Below are positions 50,311 to 59,741 of a DNA stretch of 64,000 nt, piece after piece. The notes beneath the pieces are model-generated. The model was given only the letters and a program-made list of their open reading frames with translations. It did no database searches and was not told the DNA's origin. Location: positions 25,562,333 through 25,626,332 of the forward strand of contig JAQNBH010000011.1 in assembly GCA_028752905.1 (NCBI GenBank), given 5' to 3'. Each line of letters begins with the position of its first letter. Within the stretch, counting starts at the first letter, position 1. The DNA is from Cladorhizidae sp. MBARI D1340-BT2 (Eukaryota > Porifera > Demospongiae > Poecilosclerida > Cladorhizidae). The position numbers and the translations under genes are program-made.

Positions 50311-51020
50311 TTAACCGATTATACGCGGTATTAATTAATTCAATTGTACCGCATGACGCGGAACCTTTTTCATGTGACCTTAGGGTGTGGCGAGTACCAA
50401 ACAAAACGTGCTAGATCTTTGTCTTGAAGGCTTTTCAGCCTTAGCGGTATATTGCCTGAAGAGAAAGCGTGTCCTTGGCTACCCGATTACAAAAGAAGTT
50501 AGTCTTGCCAGCTTTTGTGCCCGCTGTGGATAACAAATTTCGAGGACCAAAGAGTATAATCGAGCGTTCAGCTAAAGATCGGAGTTCTTTGATTCTTCAG
50601 AAACCTTCGATGGCGTGTCCAGTTACACTTGCCTGAGCCTTGGAAGCTCCTGGACAGAAGATGACCCCACGCGCTAGCAATGGACAAAGAAAGGTAAGAT
50701 ATAAATAATTTTAATATTTGGAACGCGTAGCTGCTAGCTTAGCTAAGTTGAACTCGAGGTATGATACTGAATATTGTACGTGCATCCATAGGTTCTTTGC
50801 CGGTCAAGTCCCAATACAATGTCCTGCTAACCTACCATCATCCCCATGGGTGGGCATGAAAAGGAGAGAGCAGTGGAGCTGAATCAAGAAACCCTAACCC
50901 CCTGAACCATGAAGCAACTTGAATTTGCCACTTTCTCACAGGTATTACATATCATTTTATATGAATACAATGTAGTACATTGGTACATAAGAGAGAGAAG
51001 GTTATATTCCAATAACAGGA

Positions 51021-53700
51021 CTATAATTTGTTTTTGTGCCACAATAGATCGTGGGTGCTCGCGATTCCAGCGTGGCATAGCCATATGCCACATTCCTGGC
51101 AGTATCACTGGCTGTCAGATCGCTTCTGTTGCTGGTAGTATAAGTGCAACGTCCTCGACTGCACTTCCCAGATGTTGCAGGGGTCTTTATTGGGAAGTGG
51201 TGGAAAGGAAGCCTCTTGATAATGGAGCTGCACCCAGCTCTGCGTCAGCTACAATAACTTCCTATTATCTCCTTGGCCAGCTGAATCCTAACTTCTTGAT
51301 CGTAAGTTCACTTCCGCTTCCTGACCATCCTTTGTGCAGAATGAAGGTGTTTGTGATAGCCACATTGATCAGAAAGTAAAATATGTATTTGTAGAATTTC
51401 TGCTTTTCACCTGACACCTATAATATCCTTTGATCTGATCACCTTTGTCCACGCCTCCCATGTATTTATTGTAGGCTAGGGGGCAGCTTATTTCCTCTGC
51501 TGCCAATGCTCTTATACCTAATCACTGAGGTGACACTCTTGGGGTCGCTGTTGATACATAAGCATGACGATCTTTCTTTTTGTGTGCTCTATAGCTCCAT
51601 CTGTGTGTTCTATAGCTCCATCTGTGTGCTCTATAGCTCCATCTGTGTGCTCTATAGCACCATCTGTGTGCTCTATAGCTATATCTGTGTGCTCTATAGC
51701 TCCATCTGTGTGTTCTATAGCTCCATCCGTGTGTTCTATAGCTCCATCCGTGTGCTCTATAGCTCCATCTGTGTGTTCTATAGCTCCATCTGTGTGTTCT
51801 ATAGCTCCACCTTTGTCCACGCCTCCCATGTATTTATTGTAGGACTGTATAGCTAGGGGGCAGCTTATTTCCTCTCTGCTGCCAATGCTCTTATGCCTAA
51901 TCACTGAGGTGACACTCTTGGGGTCGCTGTTGATACATAAGCATGACGATCTTTCGGTCCTGCCATGCATTTGCACACACTTTTCAACATTGCGTGGTTA
52001 GTGACTGGCCCCTAAAAATGTTTAGAAGTTCATATAATGTGTATCTCATAGTTGGGGTAAATAACATGCATGACCTGATATACAACCCCAAAATGTTTGT
52101 GGCATAACACTAACTTGTGTTTATCTAGTGCAATTTTACCTTTTCTTGAATTTGGCTTTCTTCAGCTCCTCGGGGAAACCACGCCTGTCTTTCCTGGCTG
52201 TCCCACATCCATAAATCCCTCTCCTCTCCAAATCAACCAACAGACTATGCGAGGTAAAAAAGCTGTCAAAGTACATGTGGTGCCACTTGCCCTGTAGGTC
52301 CTCAGTTAGCCACTCTTGCCCCCAAGTGGTGCTCAACTGCACCTTTCTTTTCCCCCGTGTAAATCTCGAACTGTGTGAAAAAACCGTTTTGGCTATCAGC
52401 CCGAACCCACACCTTGATTCCTCTTTTGATGGGTTTCATTGGCATGTATTGCTTCAGTGATGAATGACCTTGAAAGTTTATCATAGCCTCATCGATTGCA
52501 ATCTCGCAGTTAGGCCTGTATATTGATGAAAATTTGTGTTGAAAATGGCTGAGAAGAGGTCGGATTTTCCCCAGCCTGTCATAATTTTCACTGCCCCTTG
52601 GGGAAAGTGTACAATTGTCTACAAAATGTAGAAACCTTGTAATTGTCCTGTACCTATCCCTGGATATTCTTTGGGATATCGGTTTATAATTGTGGATGGG
52701 ATCCCTCTTCCAATAGTCGTCTGTGGATGGCTGGTGATTAATTCCCATAAGAATGCTGAAGCCTATGAATGCTCGTATATCATCCTCTGTAATTTCTTTC
52801 CAAGAAACATAGGCTTCAGCACCCATGACTTCTTCAGCATACTTATTTGTTTGATCCACTATCTCTTCCACTATGTTAGGTGTTTAAAAAAAGTTCAAAT
52901 ACCTCCAGTGGTGATTCCTGTATAGGAACTGTAGGTCCTACGGAATATGTGAATGGATGAATTGTAGGGGTCACTAGGTTTGGTGACCAAACTGGAGGCA
53001 ATGTCTGTGTGGAAGAGACAGTGGATGGCAAGGCTGAGGAGGTGGCAGTGGAAGGAATGAAAGATGGTGATGGTTGGATTTGTTGTTGAGTTGGTATAAT
53101 GTTGAGTTGGGGCTGGGGTGTGTAAGTAGGTGTGGTTGATACTGATGTTGGTTGAGGCATGGGTGTGGTTGATTCTGATGTAGGTAGAGGTGGAAGTCAT
53201 TGTGGTCAATACCGATGTGGTTTGAGGCTGGGGTGTGGTTGATACTGATGTGGTTTGAGGCTGGGGTGTGGTCGATACTGAAGTAGATATGGAAGTGCAT
53301 GTTGTCGATAGCGATGGTGGTAAAAGGTGGCAGGTAGCAGTAGTGTTTACAGAGTCTGATGTGAAAGCAACCACGGAGTCTTTTACTGAGATGGGTGTGA
53401 TAAAAGCGGCATTCATTTGGGTCGATGGGTTGGGTAAAGGTGTCTTGTGTAATGCGGCAGGTATCGCGAAGGAATGAGCATCTTCCTCTTCCATGTCTAA
53501 ATATATATATTATATATACATGTATATATAATTATTTTATATATATTTTTTATTATATTATTCAACATTTGTTCACTAAAATTTCCTTACCTTCCTGCAG
53601 ATTCCTCATCACTTCCATCTGCAAATGGCTCATCCAAGTCCCCATCTCCATCCAATGCCTTGAGGACCTCCTCCAAAGACAAACATTCTCTTTTTGCCAT
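51021..53700 (-). pseudogene. piggyBac transposase (PGBD-like), three exons, decayed
   Basis: The DDE transposase that cuts piggyBac elements at TTAA. Exon 1 (53700-53591) starts at ATG and encodes an acidic leader (EEVLKALDGDGDLDEPF); donor GTAAGG, AT-rich intron, acceptor near 53497. Exon 2 (to 52140) has a Pro/Ser/Thr/Gln-rich stretch, then SPLEVFELF, EEIVDQTNKYAEEV, DDIRAFIGFSILMGI, EIAIDEAMINFQG (first catalytic Asp) and HHMYFDSFFTSH (second). A 180-bp intron (52139-51960) separates exon 3, with YNKYMGGVDKGD (third Asp), a run ending QLAKEIIGSYCS and a Cys-rich tail (YCQECGIWLCHAG) to TAG at 51021. Frameshifts lie near 53190, 52886 (a 7-base homopolymer), 52320 and within exon 3; a tandem duplication plus minisatellite splits exon 3. 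Exon 1 and exon 2 phases do not match by one base in my reading. Confidence 0.87.
51444..51957. repeat. Duplicated piggyBac segment flanking a 21-bp minisatellite
   Basis: The sequence 51444-51575 is repeated at 51806-51957 (CACCTTTGTCCACGCCTCCC ... GACGATCTTTC); the second copy has a 9-bp extra piece (ACTGTATAG) and an extra CT. Between them, 51580-51806 is ten or eleven copies of a 21-bp unit, TCTATAGCTCCATCTGTGTG plus one base, read on the transposase strand as GAIEHTD. The unit keeps the frame. The minisatellite lies right after the codons YMGGVDKG, while the true continuation (GDQIKGYYRC) follows the other copy of the segment. Confidence 0.88.
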
Positions 53701-54109
53701 TATAGTTATCCTATTTTTAATATGTATAAGTCATAATTGTTTTCAAGTTTTCTAAAAAAATGTTATAGTAAGTCCTATATGTGACAGGCTCTGGGAAAAG
53801 GGCCCACTTCGCGCAGATATTGAAATTGAGATACAACCTAAAACAATGCCTAGGCCAAAATTTTATAAAATCCATTTTATTAGCTTATAAGTATCTATTA
53901 TCTTTTAGCTAACTTTCTGTGAAGTTTGATGACCTAAAAGCGTCTGCTTCTTGCCGAGCGTAGCCTTAGAAAACTCGGACTCAATTCTTCTCTACGCGTA
54001 ACCGAGATTGAAGTTTAACTGCCGGCGGAAGAATACTACGTGCACACGGAAGTATGGGAGTTACCCGCGCGCCTTTATAACTCGTTACCACAGTAACAAC
54101 AGCTGCAGA

Positions 54110-55626
54110 ATGTCTTTTCAAACTAGTGCTGCTAGAGCTGTGAATGGTTTGCTTCACTTTTGTGAGAAAGACCAACAACCCTTGTTGGATATCTTACAAG
54201 ACTACTTCAACACTCCTTTTGAAGGAGAAATGGACAGTGATGATGTGACTGAAGCAGCAAATCATGGCAGGTTTAGTGAAGACATAGGTGTCCATAGCCA
54301 AAAAAAAATATCATCTACTGAATAGCTGAATAGCAAAATATACACTGTATTGACAAAAATTTGTATTTAGGAGTAATGTGGAGTAATGTGTTGGAATGAT
54401 AGTACATCTGTGTGCATACTATTTACAGAGACAGAACTTTTGTGCAATAGCAGAGTGGTAGAGGTTGGCGAGATGGGTGTGGAGGAGTAGATCAGTGAGG
54501 ATGAAGAAATTAAGAAATTGAGGAGGAAGATTTGGACCGTGATGAGCAAGTGAGTGAAGCCCTGGAGAATCTTCACATGATTGATGGCATCGAACCAACT
54601 CTTTCCGACATCGAGGAAAATAAGCAAGTTGGAGATTTCTTGGATGCTGGATGTGGTTGTCGTCTTCGTGATGGGGGAAGTTTCTCTCTCCCATTTTCCT
54701 TGACAGCATGTCTTTGATTTCGCTCACACTGCAATTCCCAGACACACAATGAGTTGGACATCTTGCTTGGGCAGCTCATGGCTACCTCAAATTCGATGGA
54801 GATGGTTCGGCATTCACTGTTGAGTCGACAGAAAAAGTACACAAAATATTACCATCAGGGGCAACCAGTGTGTCCTTCCATGTTTCGTTACCTTCACACT
54901 GTTGGCGAGAAACGAATGAAGAACTTGGTGACACACTTCAAGGACAATGGGCTTGCACCACGTGTCCATGGAAAAACCAGGCGTCTTCCTCACAATGCCC
55001 TTGCATTTGCTTAGGTAGAGTTTATTGTCAGATTCTTACTAAACTCTGCTGATCAGAATGGCCTGCTCCTTCCTGGTCGCATACCAGGTTATAGCAGATC
55101 TGACATCAAGCTGCTACCTTCTAGCGTGTCCAAGAGAGGGATGCGGAGGGTGTATTGTGAAGCTGCTAACTCCACACCCTGTGCATGTCCTGCTGCATAC
55201 TCCACCTTCAATATAAGCTCTGGCAGTCACTGCTTCCATCCATTATTATTATGAAACCTATGTCTGACTTGTGCTGGCAATGCCAACAGAACAGTACAGC
55301 TATCCTCCGAGCTGCTAACTGTCCTGATGTGGAGAAATGTGCTACTATAAAAGCAGCAGAAGAGCACCTTCAAATTGTGCAGCTGGAAAGGTCGTTCTAC
55401 AAAACCACCTGTGACGAGTGCTGGCGAGAAGTCCGGGAGTACTTCACCTGAAGATGAGAAGGATAGTACCTGTCCTTTGCCAGCTGTCCCCAAGCCTTCC
55501 AGCACTCCCTCCTCACCAACTGGTAATCAGAATAAAGAGGATTATCTTCCCTCTGCCAAGAAACACACTTGTATGATCTGCAGAAAGGAGGGACATAACA
55601 GTAGATCAGCAACAATAAGTCTTTAA
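54110..55626 (+). pseudogene. Uncharacterised transposase-like protein, decayed
   Basis: Starts ATG at 54110 (SAARAVNGLLHFCEKDQQPL, acidic tail FEGEMDSDD), then an apparent intron; later blocks lie in changing frames: GCGCRLRDGG near 54650, ELDILLGQLMATSNSMEM, YHQGQPVCPSMFRYLHTVGE, LAPRVHGKTRRLPHNALAF, FLLNSADQNGLLLPGRIPG, IIIMKPMSDLCWQCQQNS, CATIKAAEEHLQIVQLERSF, CDECWREV and a C-terminal knuckle-like CMICRKEGHN. I recall proteins of this type, always labelled uncharacterised, in sponge and cnidarian genomes; those are longer between the CDEC block and the knuckle, so an internal deletion here is likely. A stop after NALAF (55012) and several frameshifts inactivate it. That it is the transposase of the surrounding element is inference from its position between the TIRs. 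Confidence 0.68.
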
Positions 55627-55754
55627 CCAATGTTGTTGTAACACTGTATAATAATAATTATTCTTGTCCTACTTTTTATCTAATAATAGTTTGTTCTAAC
55701 CAGAACAAAAGAGAGAAAACTGGGTTAGGACAAGTAGCCGGCTTACTGCTGACC

Positions 55755-56285
55755 TGAAACTAAGTTTAATAAACACTAACTGTAGGCTAGAAACAAGTTA
55801 ACTATGGGCTAGAAACTAAACACTAACTATGGGCTAAATAAATAAAGGTTAACTGTGGGCTAGAAAACAAGTTAAACAAAGGCTAACTGTGGGCTAGAAA
55901 ACAAGTTAAATAAAGGCTAACTGTGGGCTAGAAAACAAGTTAAATAAAGGCTAACTGTGGGCTAGAAAACAAGTTAAACAAAGGCTAACTGTGGGTTAGA
56001 AAAGAAGTTCAATAAAGGCTAACTGTGGGCTAGAAAACAAGTTAAATAAAGGCTAACTGTGGGCTAGAAAACAAGTTAAATAAAGGCTAACTATGGGCTA
56101 GAAAACAGGTTAAATAAAGGCTAACTGTGGGCTAGAAAACGAGTTAAACAAAGGCTACCTGTGAACAAAGGCTAACTGTAGGATAGAAATCAAGTTAAAC
56201 AAAGGCTAACTGTGGGCTTATTAGAAAACAAGTTAAACAAAGGCCAACTGTGAGCTAGAGAACAAGTTAAACAAAAAAGTTACAG
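55755..56285 (+). repeat. 34-bp minisatellite inside the TIR transposon
   Basis: About 14 copies of a 34-bp unit (GGCTAACTGTGGGCTAGAAA, then ACAAGTTAAATAAA), with variants ACAAAGG and one shortened unit near 56160. No open frame. It is unrelated in sequence to the 34-bp repeat at 4.1 kb. Confidence 0.9.
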
Positions 56286-56696
56286 TTGGTGGGCTAGTAC
56301 TATCTCTCACCTGCTTTTCCTCCCAAGAATAGCTGCTTGATTCATGGAGGCACGAAGTTTTGGGGGGCTCTAGTGGTGTTCAAAGTCCTTGGCTGCGCCG
56401 TGGAAGCGAACAAAAGCTCCTCCAAGAAGTGTGACTTCTCCACGAACTATGAAGGGCGTATCTTGTAGAATCACGTGCTACCTCAAAACGTGTAACGCGG
56501 AAGATTACGGAAATAGAAAAATTCCCCGTAAGTAAACATTGAAAGACCGTTTTCATGGAATTATGGCCTTGTACTTAGATGTGTTAGATCGGTCGTAGCT
56601 CAGCAAACCAACTAGCAATGGTGACGCTTCTTAGACCATTTTGAAGGTAATAAGGTGTGCTATATCTTAGTGCCAATAACTCAAATTTTATATCTT
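56286..56696. other. 3' part of the TIR transposon
   Basis: No gene recognised between the minisatellite and the right terminal repeat (which starts at about 56690 inward of 56731). Confidence 0.5.
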
Positions 56697-56845
56697 GCGC
56701 GAAGTGGGCCCTTTTCGCAGAGCCTGTCACATATAATAAAGGCACTATCATGAACTTACAGTGTTATAGAGCAGTATCGCAGCAATGGATCCTTCGTAAA
56801 GAGTAAGACAGCTAGCCGATCGCGCGAATAAAAAGGCTGCTTGGT

Positions 56846-56910
56846 ATGACGCCAATTGGCGTCTACCGCCGTTCAGAGCACGCACGGGCATGACGCCAAT
56901 TGGCGTCTAT
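56846..56910. promoter_or_regulatory. Paired palindromes in the piggyBac right subterminal region
   Basis: GACGCCAATTGGCGTC occurs twice, 43 bp apart, each followed by TACCGCCGTT or TATCGCCGTT. A perfect 16-bp palindrome repeated beside a transposon end is a plausible transposase- or host-protein-binding site. Function is inferred from position only. Confidence 0.55.
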
Positions 56911-56927
56911 CGCCGTTAATCGGTTAA

Positions 56928-57374
56928 ACTGCATTAGTCGACTACTATAGTCGCCTCAATTGAACTTTACGTAATTGCGGAGGGCCGCCCGCTCCATGCT
57001 AAATTATTAGTTGGATCTCGAGCATTGGAGCTAAACTTAGCTTTGCGCATCATGTTTTTTTGGTGCGGTGATCGGCACCTGCTTGTTCTAGAGCAGACGT
57101 TTCTTACGTTGACTTGCCATTCTAAGCTTCTTACTTGCTTTTGCAGCGCCGACTATTCCAGCTCACAAATTCTTTCTCTTTTCCAATCTTGCTCACCTCG
57201 CCGAACCCTGAACTCTAAACTGTTTGCAAGCTCTGCGCAGTTCTAGTTGCTGAACTCCACCTTCTTGATCTCACAACTCCACCCTCCAAATTTACCAACA
57301 AGCTCCTCCCTGAAGAATTTCATTATTAGCAATTATTCTGAACCCTAGACCTTATCAAGTTCATGGTGATATAT
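56928..57374. other. Spacer between two piggyBac-type elements
   Basis: The frame 57025-57246 (73 codons) shows no motif. This may be the 5' region of the second piggyBac copy, but I found no terminal repeat for it. Confidence 0.4.
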
Positions 57375-58860
57375 ATGAGTGATGGAGACTTTGATGGTTA
57401 CCTTGAAGGAAAGTTATTTACTACAGCAAGAGCAATAAAATACAATATAAATAACCAATAAATATTCTTTTTATTATAGATGTTGGAGATGAAGGTGCTG
57501 ATAATGAATGTGAAGAGGGCGAGGTTCCAGGTGAAGAGGGCGGCGAGGTTCCAGGTGAAGAGGGCGGTGAGGTTCCAGGTGAAGAGGGTGAGGTTCCAGG
57601 TGAAGAGGGGGTGAGGTTCCAGGTGAAGAGGGTGAGTTCCAGGTGAAGAGGGTGAGGTTCCAGGTGAAGAGGGTGAGGTTCCAGGTGAAGAGGGTGAGGT
57701 TCCAGATGAAGAGGGCGAGATACGAGATGAAGAGTGCGAGGTTCAAGGTGGGGGGCATGAGGTTGAATGTGATGGGTGGGATGATGTTAGTTTGCATAGT
57801 GAGGATGGAGCGGGAGGTGGTTATGACATAGACGAGGAAGAAGGCGATGCAAGTGGCATGGTGGTATCTTCTGTTCTTCTGTTGGTGGGCCTAATAAGGT
57901 GTGGTCGAGCCTCTGGATACTTTCGAACAATTATTCACGTCAATATCATCAAGGATATCTGGTGTGAAACGAACCGGTATGGGAAACAGTACTTGGCAAG
58001 TCACCAGCAGCACCTTGATGAACACCCACAAGCAAGAGAGCATGACTTCATCCGCCACCTGTTCACGCTGGAAGAAATGTATAGGTAAATGACATAAGGC
58101 CAGTAAGCTTACAATAAAATATTAATTAGCAATTGTTACACACCTCTAACCTTGTCACTCTCACACACCTCAATATTTGCATAAATACATGATGGTGCAA
58201 ATATTAACCCACAAAGCTTTCATCTTATATCAAACCTGTGCAACCTCAGATTACATGCAAAACACACATTACAGGCAGCATTTATTTTTTGCCACCAATG
58301 ACAGGACACACAGTTATACTTTACTATACAGATTCATCGCAATGGTGATTCTAATGTCTAATGGGAGTGCTGGATTATCCCACTCCCCAGAGCTACTGGA
58401 GCAGAAGTTGCCCATTACATATCCCTACATTCTCCACCATAATGTCAGGAGATAGGTTTTTGTTGTTGCTCAATTTTTTACACTTGACCAACAATGAGAA
58501 TCAAGTAGGACGAGGTCAACCAGGACATGATCAGCTATTCAAGATCCGGACATATATGACAGCACTGGTGTAAAGGTTTCAGGCATCTTACACGTTGCAT
58601 CGGGAAATTGCATGACTGGTTTCAAAGGGCGTTTATCCTTCCTTCAATACATGCCCCCAAAACCCACAAAAGTGGGCATTGGTACTGGCCAACTCAAAGA
58701 CAGCATATACATGGAATTGGTCACTATATGCAGGAAGGGAGGACTATACCTCCAAATATTCATTGGCCACACGCGTTGTGTTACATCTAGTAACAAAATT
58801 ACATAACTTTGGACATCACCTCCAGGATTTCATCCAGAAGTTCTTGCAAGAGGGGGCATA
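57375..58860 (+). pseudogene. Second piggyBac-family transposase, truncated and decayed
   Basis: A different piggyBac lineage from the one at 51-53.7 kb. A short first exon (57375, MSDGDFDGYLEG) seems to have lost its donor (GAAAGT where GTAAGT is expected). After TTATTATAG at 57480 comes an acidic leader expanded by a minisatellite. Then EPLDTFEQLFT, IIKDIWCETNRYGKQYLA, EHDFIRHLFTLEEMYR, an intron with GTAAAT donor (58085) and TATACAG acceptor (~58331), FIAMVILMSNGSAG, SGDRFLLLLNFLHLTNNENQ and FKGRLSFLQYMPPKPTKVGI. The first catalytic Asp before FKGR is lost in a frameshift and the second region (GHHLQDF) lacks the DNFYTS motif; the C-terminal third is missing. At least five frame changes. 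Confidence 0.82.
57515..57725 (+). repeat. 21-bp minisatellite in the acidic leader of piggyBac copy 2
   Basis: About ten copies of GAGGTTCCAGGTGAAGAGGG plus one base, some with a 3-bp insertion, encoding EVPGEEG. The multiple-of-three unit keeps an acidic repeat peptide until one unit with a lost base near 57630 breaks the frame. Confidence 0.88.
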
Positions 58861-59335
58861 ATGGTGTGTTCCAAAATTTAGGGGGGACAACATGTACTGT
58901 AAGCATGTGAAGTGTGGCCGTAGCTAGTGGGGTCTCCCCCGGGAAATTTTGAAAAAATTGATTCTCTGAGACGCATTCTGGTGCATTCTCAGCACAATAT
59001 TCAATGTTTTAGTCATCATAAGTACTGCATATGATGGATAGATTCCTCCTCACCAAAAGCCCATAATCAGCATGATTGTGCAGCTAATTCAGCTAAGTAT
59101 TGTCTCAGAAAGTGTATTTACAGAGTACATAATGTATTACATTAATAGTTTTGTAGCTAGATGCAATTGTGTCATAATCTAGAACGTTCTGTTCATGTGC
59201 TATTATTCTGTGGTTGTACTCTTTGATACTAAAATATTTTTCATGGGTATAAAGATAGCCAAGTTACTTTAGCTAAAGTGGGGGTACCTAAAAACCTGAA
59301 TGCCTGTGGTTCTGCATAAATATCCAGATTGCTAA
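58861..59335. other. Spacer; possible hAT-type end
   Basis: No gene. At 58913-58950 the sequence GTGGCCGTAGCTAGTGGGG followed by CCCCCGGGAAATTTT resembles terminal repeats often seen on animal hAT elements. It would suit the hAT remnant just downstream, but I found no partner. Confidence 0.35.
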
Positions 59336-59741
59336 GTGTTAACGATTTCAAATAAGTACCTGAGGCTAGAGAAAGCTATACTCTACGCAATGAGTGTTCT
59401 CATTAGGCACAAAAATGTAGGTACGTGGTCAAGCATGCAAAAGGAAAAAATTATCGATCACTACGGTGCATATGATGCAGAGCTGCCTGCGGAGACTGTG
59501 CAGAGTGATGAATATATACCAAGGAAGCTCTGATATCCACTGAACTCAGAACAGAGTGGAAAACATTTCGTAGCTACCTATCCAAGCAGCCGAAAGTAAC
59601 TTTGTACTCAGAGCAAACCAAACTCAGTAGTGAGGAAATGCTGAGAACAATCTTCCCCAACATCAGCACTCTGGCAAACATCTGTCTCACTATTCCTGTT
59701 AGCACTGCCACTAGTGTCTTCTCTCATTTATATATATATTG
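59336..59741 (+). pseudogene. hAT transposase C-terminal fragment
   Basis: Plus-strand blocks in two frames: KYLRLEKAILYAMSVLIRHK, KIIDHYGAYDAELPAE and, after a frameshift near 59530, TEWKTFRSYLSKQPKV, LRTIFPNISTLANICLTIPV and STATSVFSH. The last is the hAT dimerisation signature (FPNI..LA.I.L.IPVSTA.cERsFS), with the expected CERSFS altered. The lineage resembles the hAT proteins related to zinc finger MYM-type 1-like sequences, and differs from the hAT at 2.5 kb. The frame runs into a TA-rich tandem repeat whose unit contains a copy of this very stretch. Confidence 0.82.

Larger units (their letters stand above)
53780..56731 (+). mobile_element. Unclassified TIR transposon (TGTGACAGG ends, TATA target)
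   Basis: The ends are inverted: TGTGACAGGCTCTG, then a G or C, then GAAAAGGGCCCACTTCGCGCA; 35 of the first 36 bases agree and similarity continues for about 20 more. TATA flanks both sides (53776-53779, 56732-56735), consistent with a 4-bp target duplication. The plus strand carries a broken gene of a conserved, uncharacterised protein family (54110-55626). The right part holds a 34-bp minisatellite. The insertion point lies about 75 bp upstream of the piggyBac ATG, in a sequence that reads TTATTATATAGGA on the piggyBac strand, i.e. its TATA region. Similar ends occur at 32501 and 61209. I cannot assign a superfamily. Confidence 0.82.
50311..56927 (-). mobile_element. piggyBac element with a second transposon nested in it
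   Basis: Both borders are TTAA (50311-50314 and 56924-56927), the target of piggyBac. Next to each lies the same inverted end, TTAACCGATTA, followed by diverging sequence. The right subterminal zone has two copies of the 16-bp palindrome GACGCCAATTGGCGTC; the left has GCGGTA..TACCGC as an inverted pair. The minus-strand transposase (51021-53700) lies inside. Removing the 2952-bp insertion at 53780-56731 plus its 4-bp duplication leaves about 3.66 kb, a normal size for piggyBac. Because the end match is short I am less sure of the exact pairing than of the transposase. Confidence 0.75.

Noticed and set aside
50909..51379. 156-codon plus-strand frame as a gene
   Set aside because: The opposite strand carries the piggyBac C-terminal blocks (QLAKEIIGSYCS, YCQECGIWLCHAG), so this frame is a shadow.
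51506..51856. Plus-strand VCSIAPS repeat protein (116 codons)
   Set aside because: It is the complement of the 21-bp minisatellite inside the piggyBac gene; no coding signal on that strand.
52895..53494. Separate Thr/Pro/His-rich secreted protein on the minus strand
   Set aside because: It lies between exon 1 and the SPLEVFELF block of the piggyBac gene and is the low-complexity N-terminal part of that transposase, read partly in a shifted frame.
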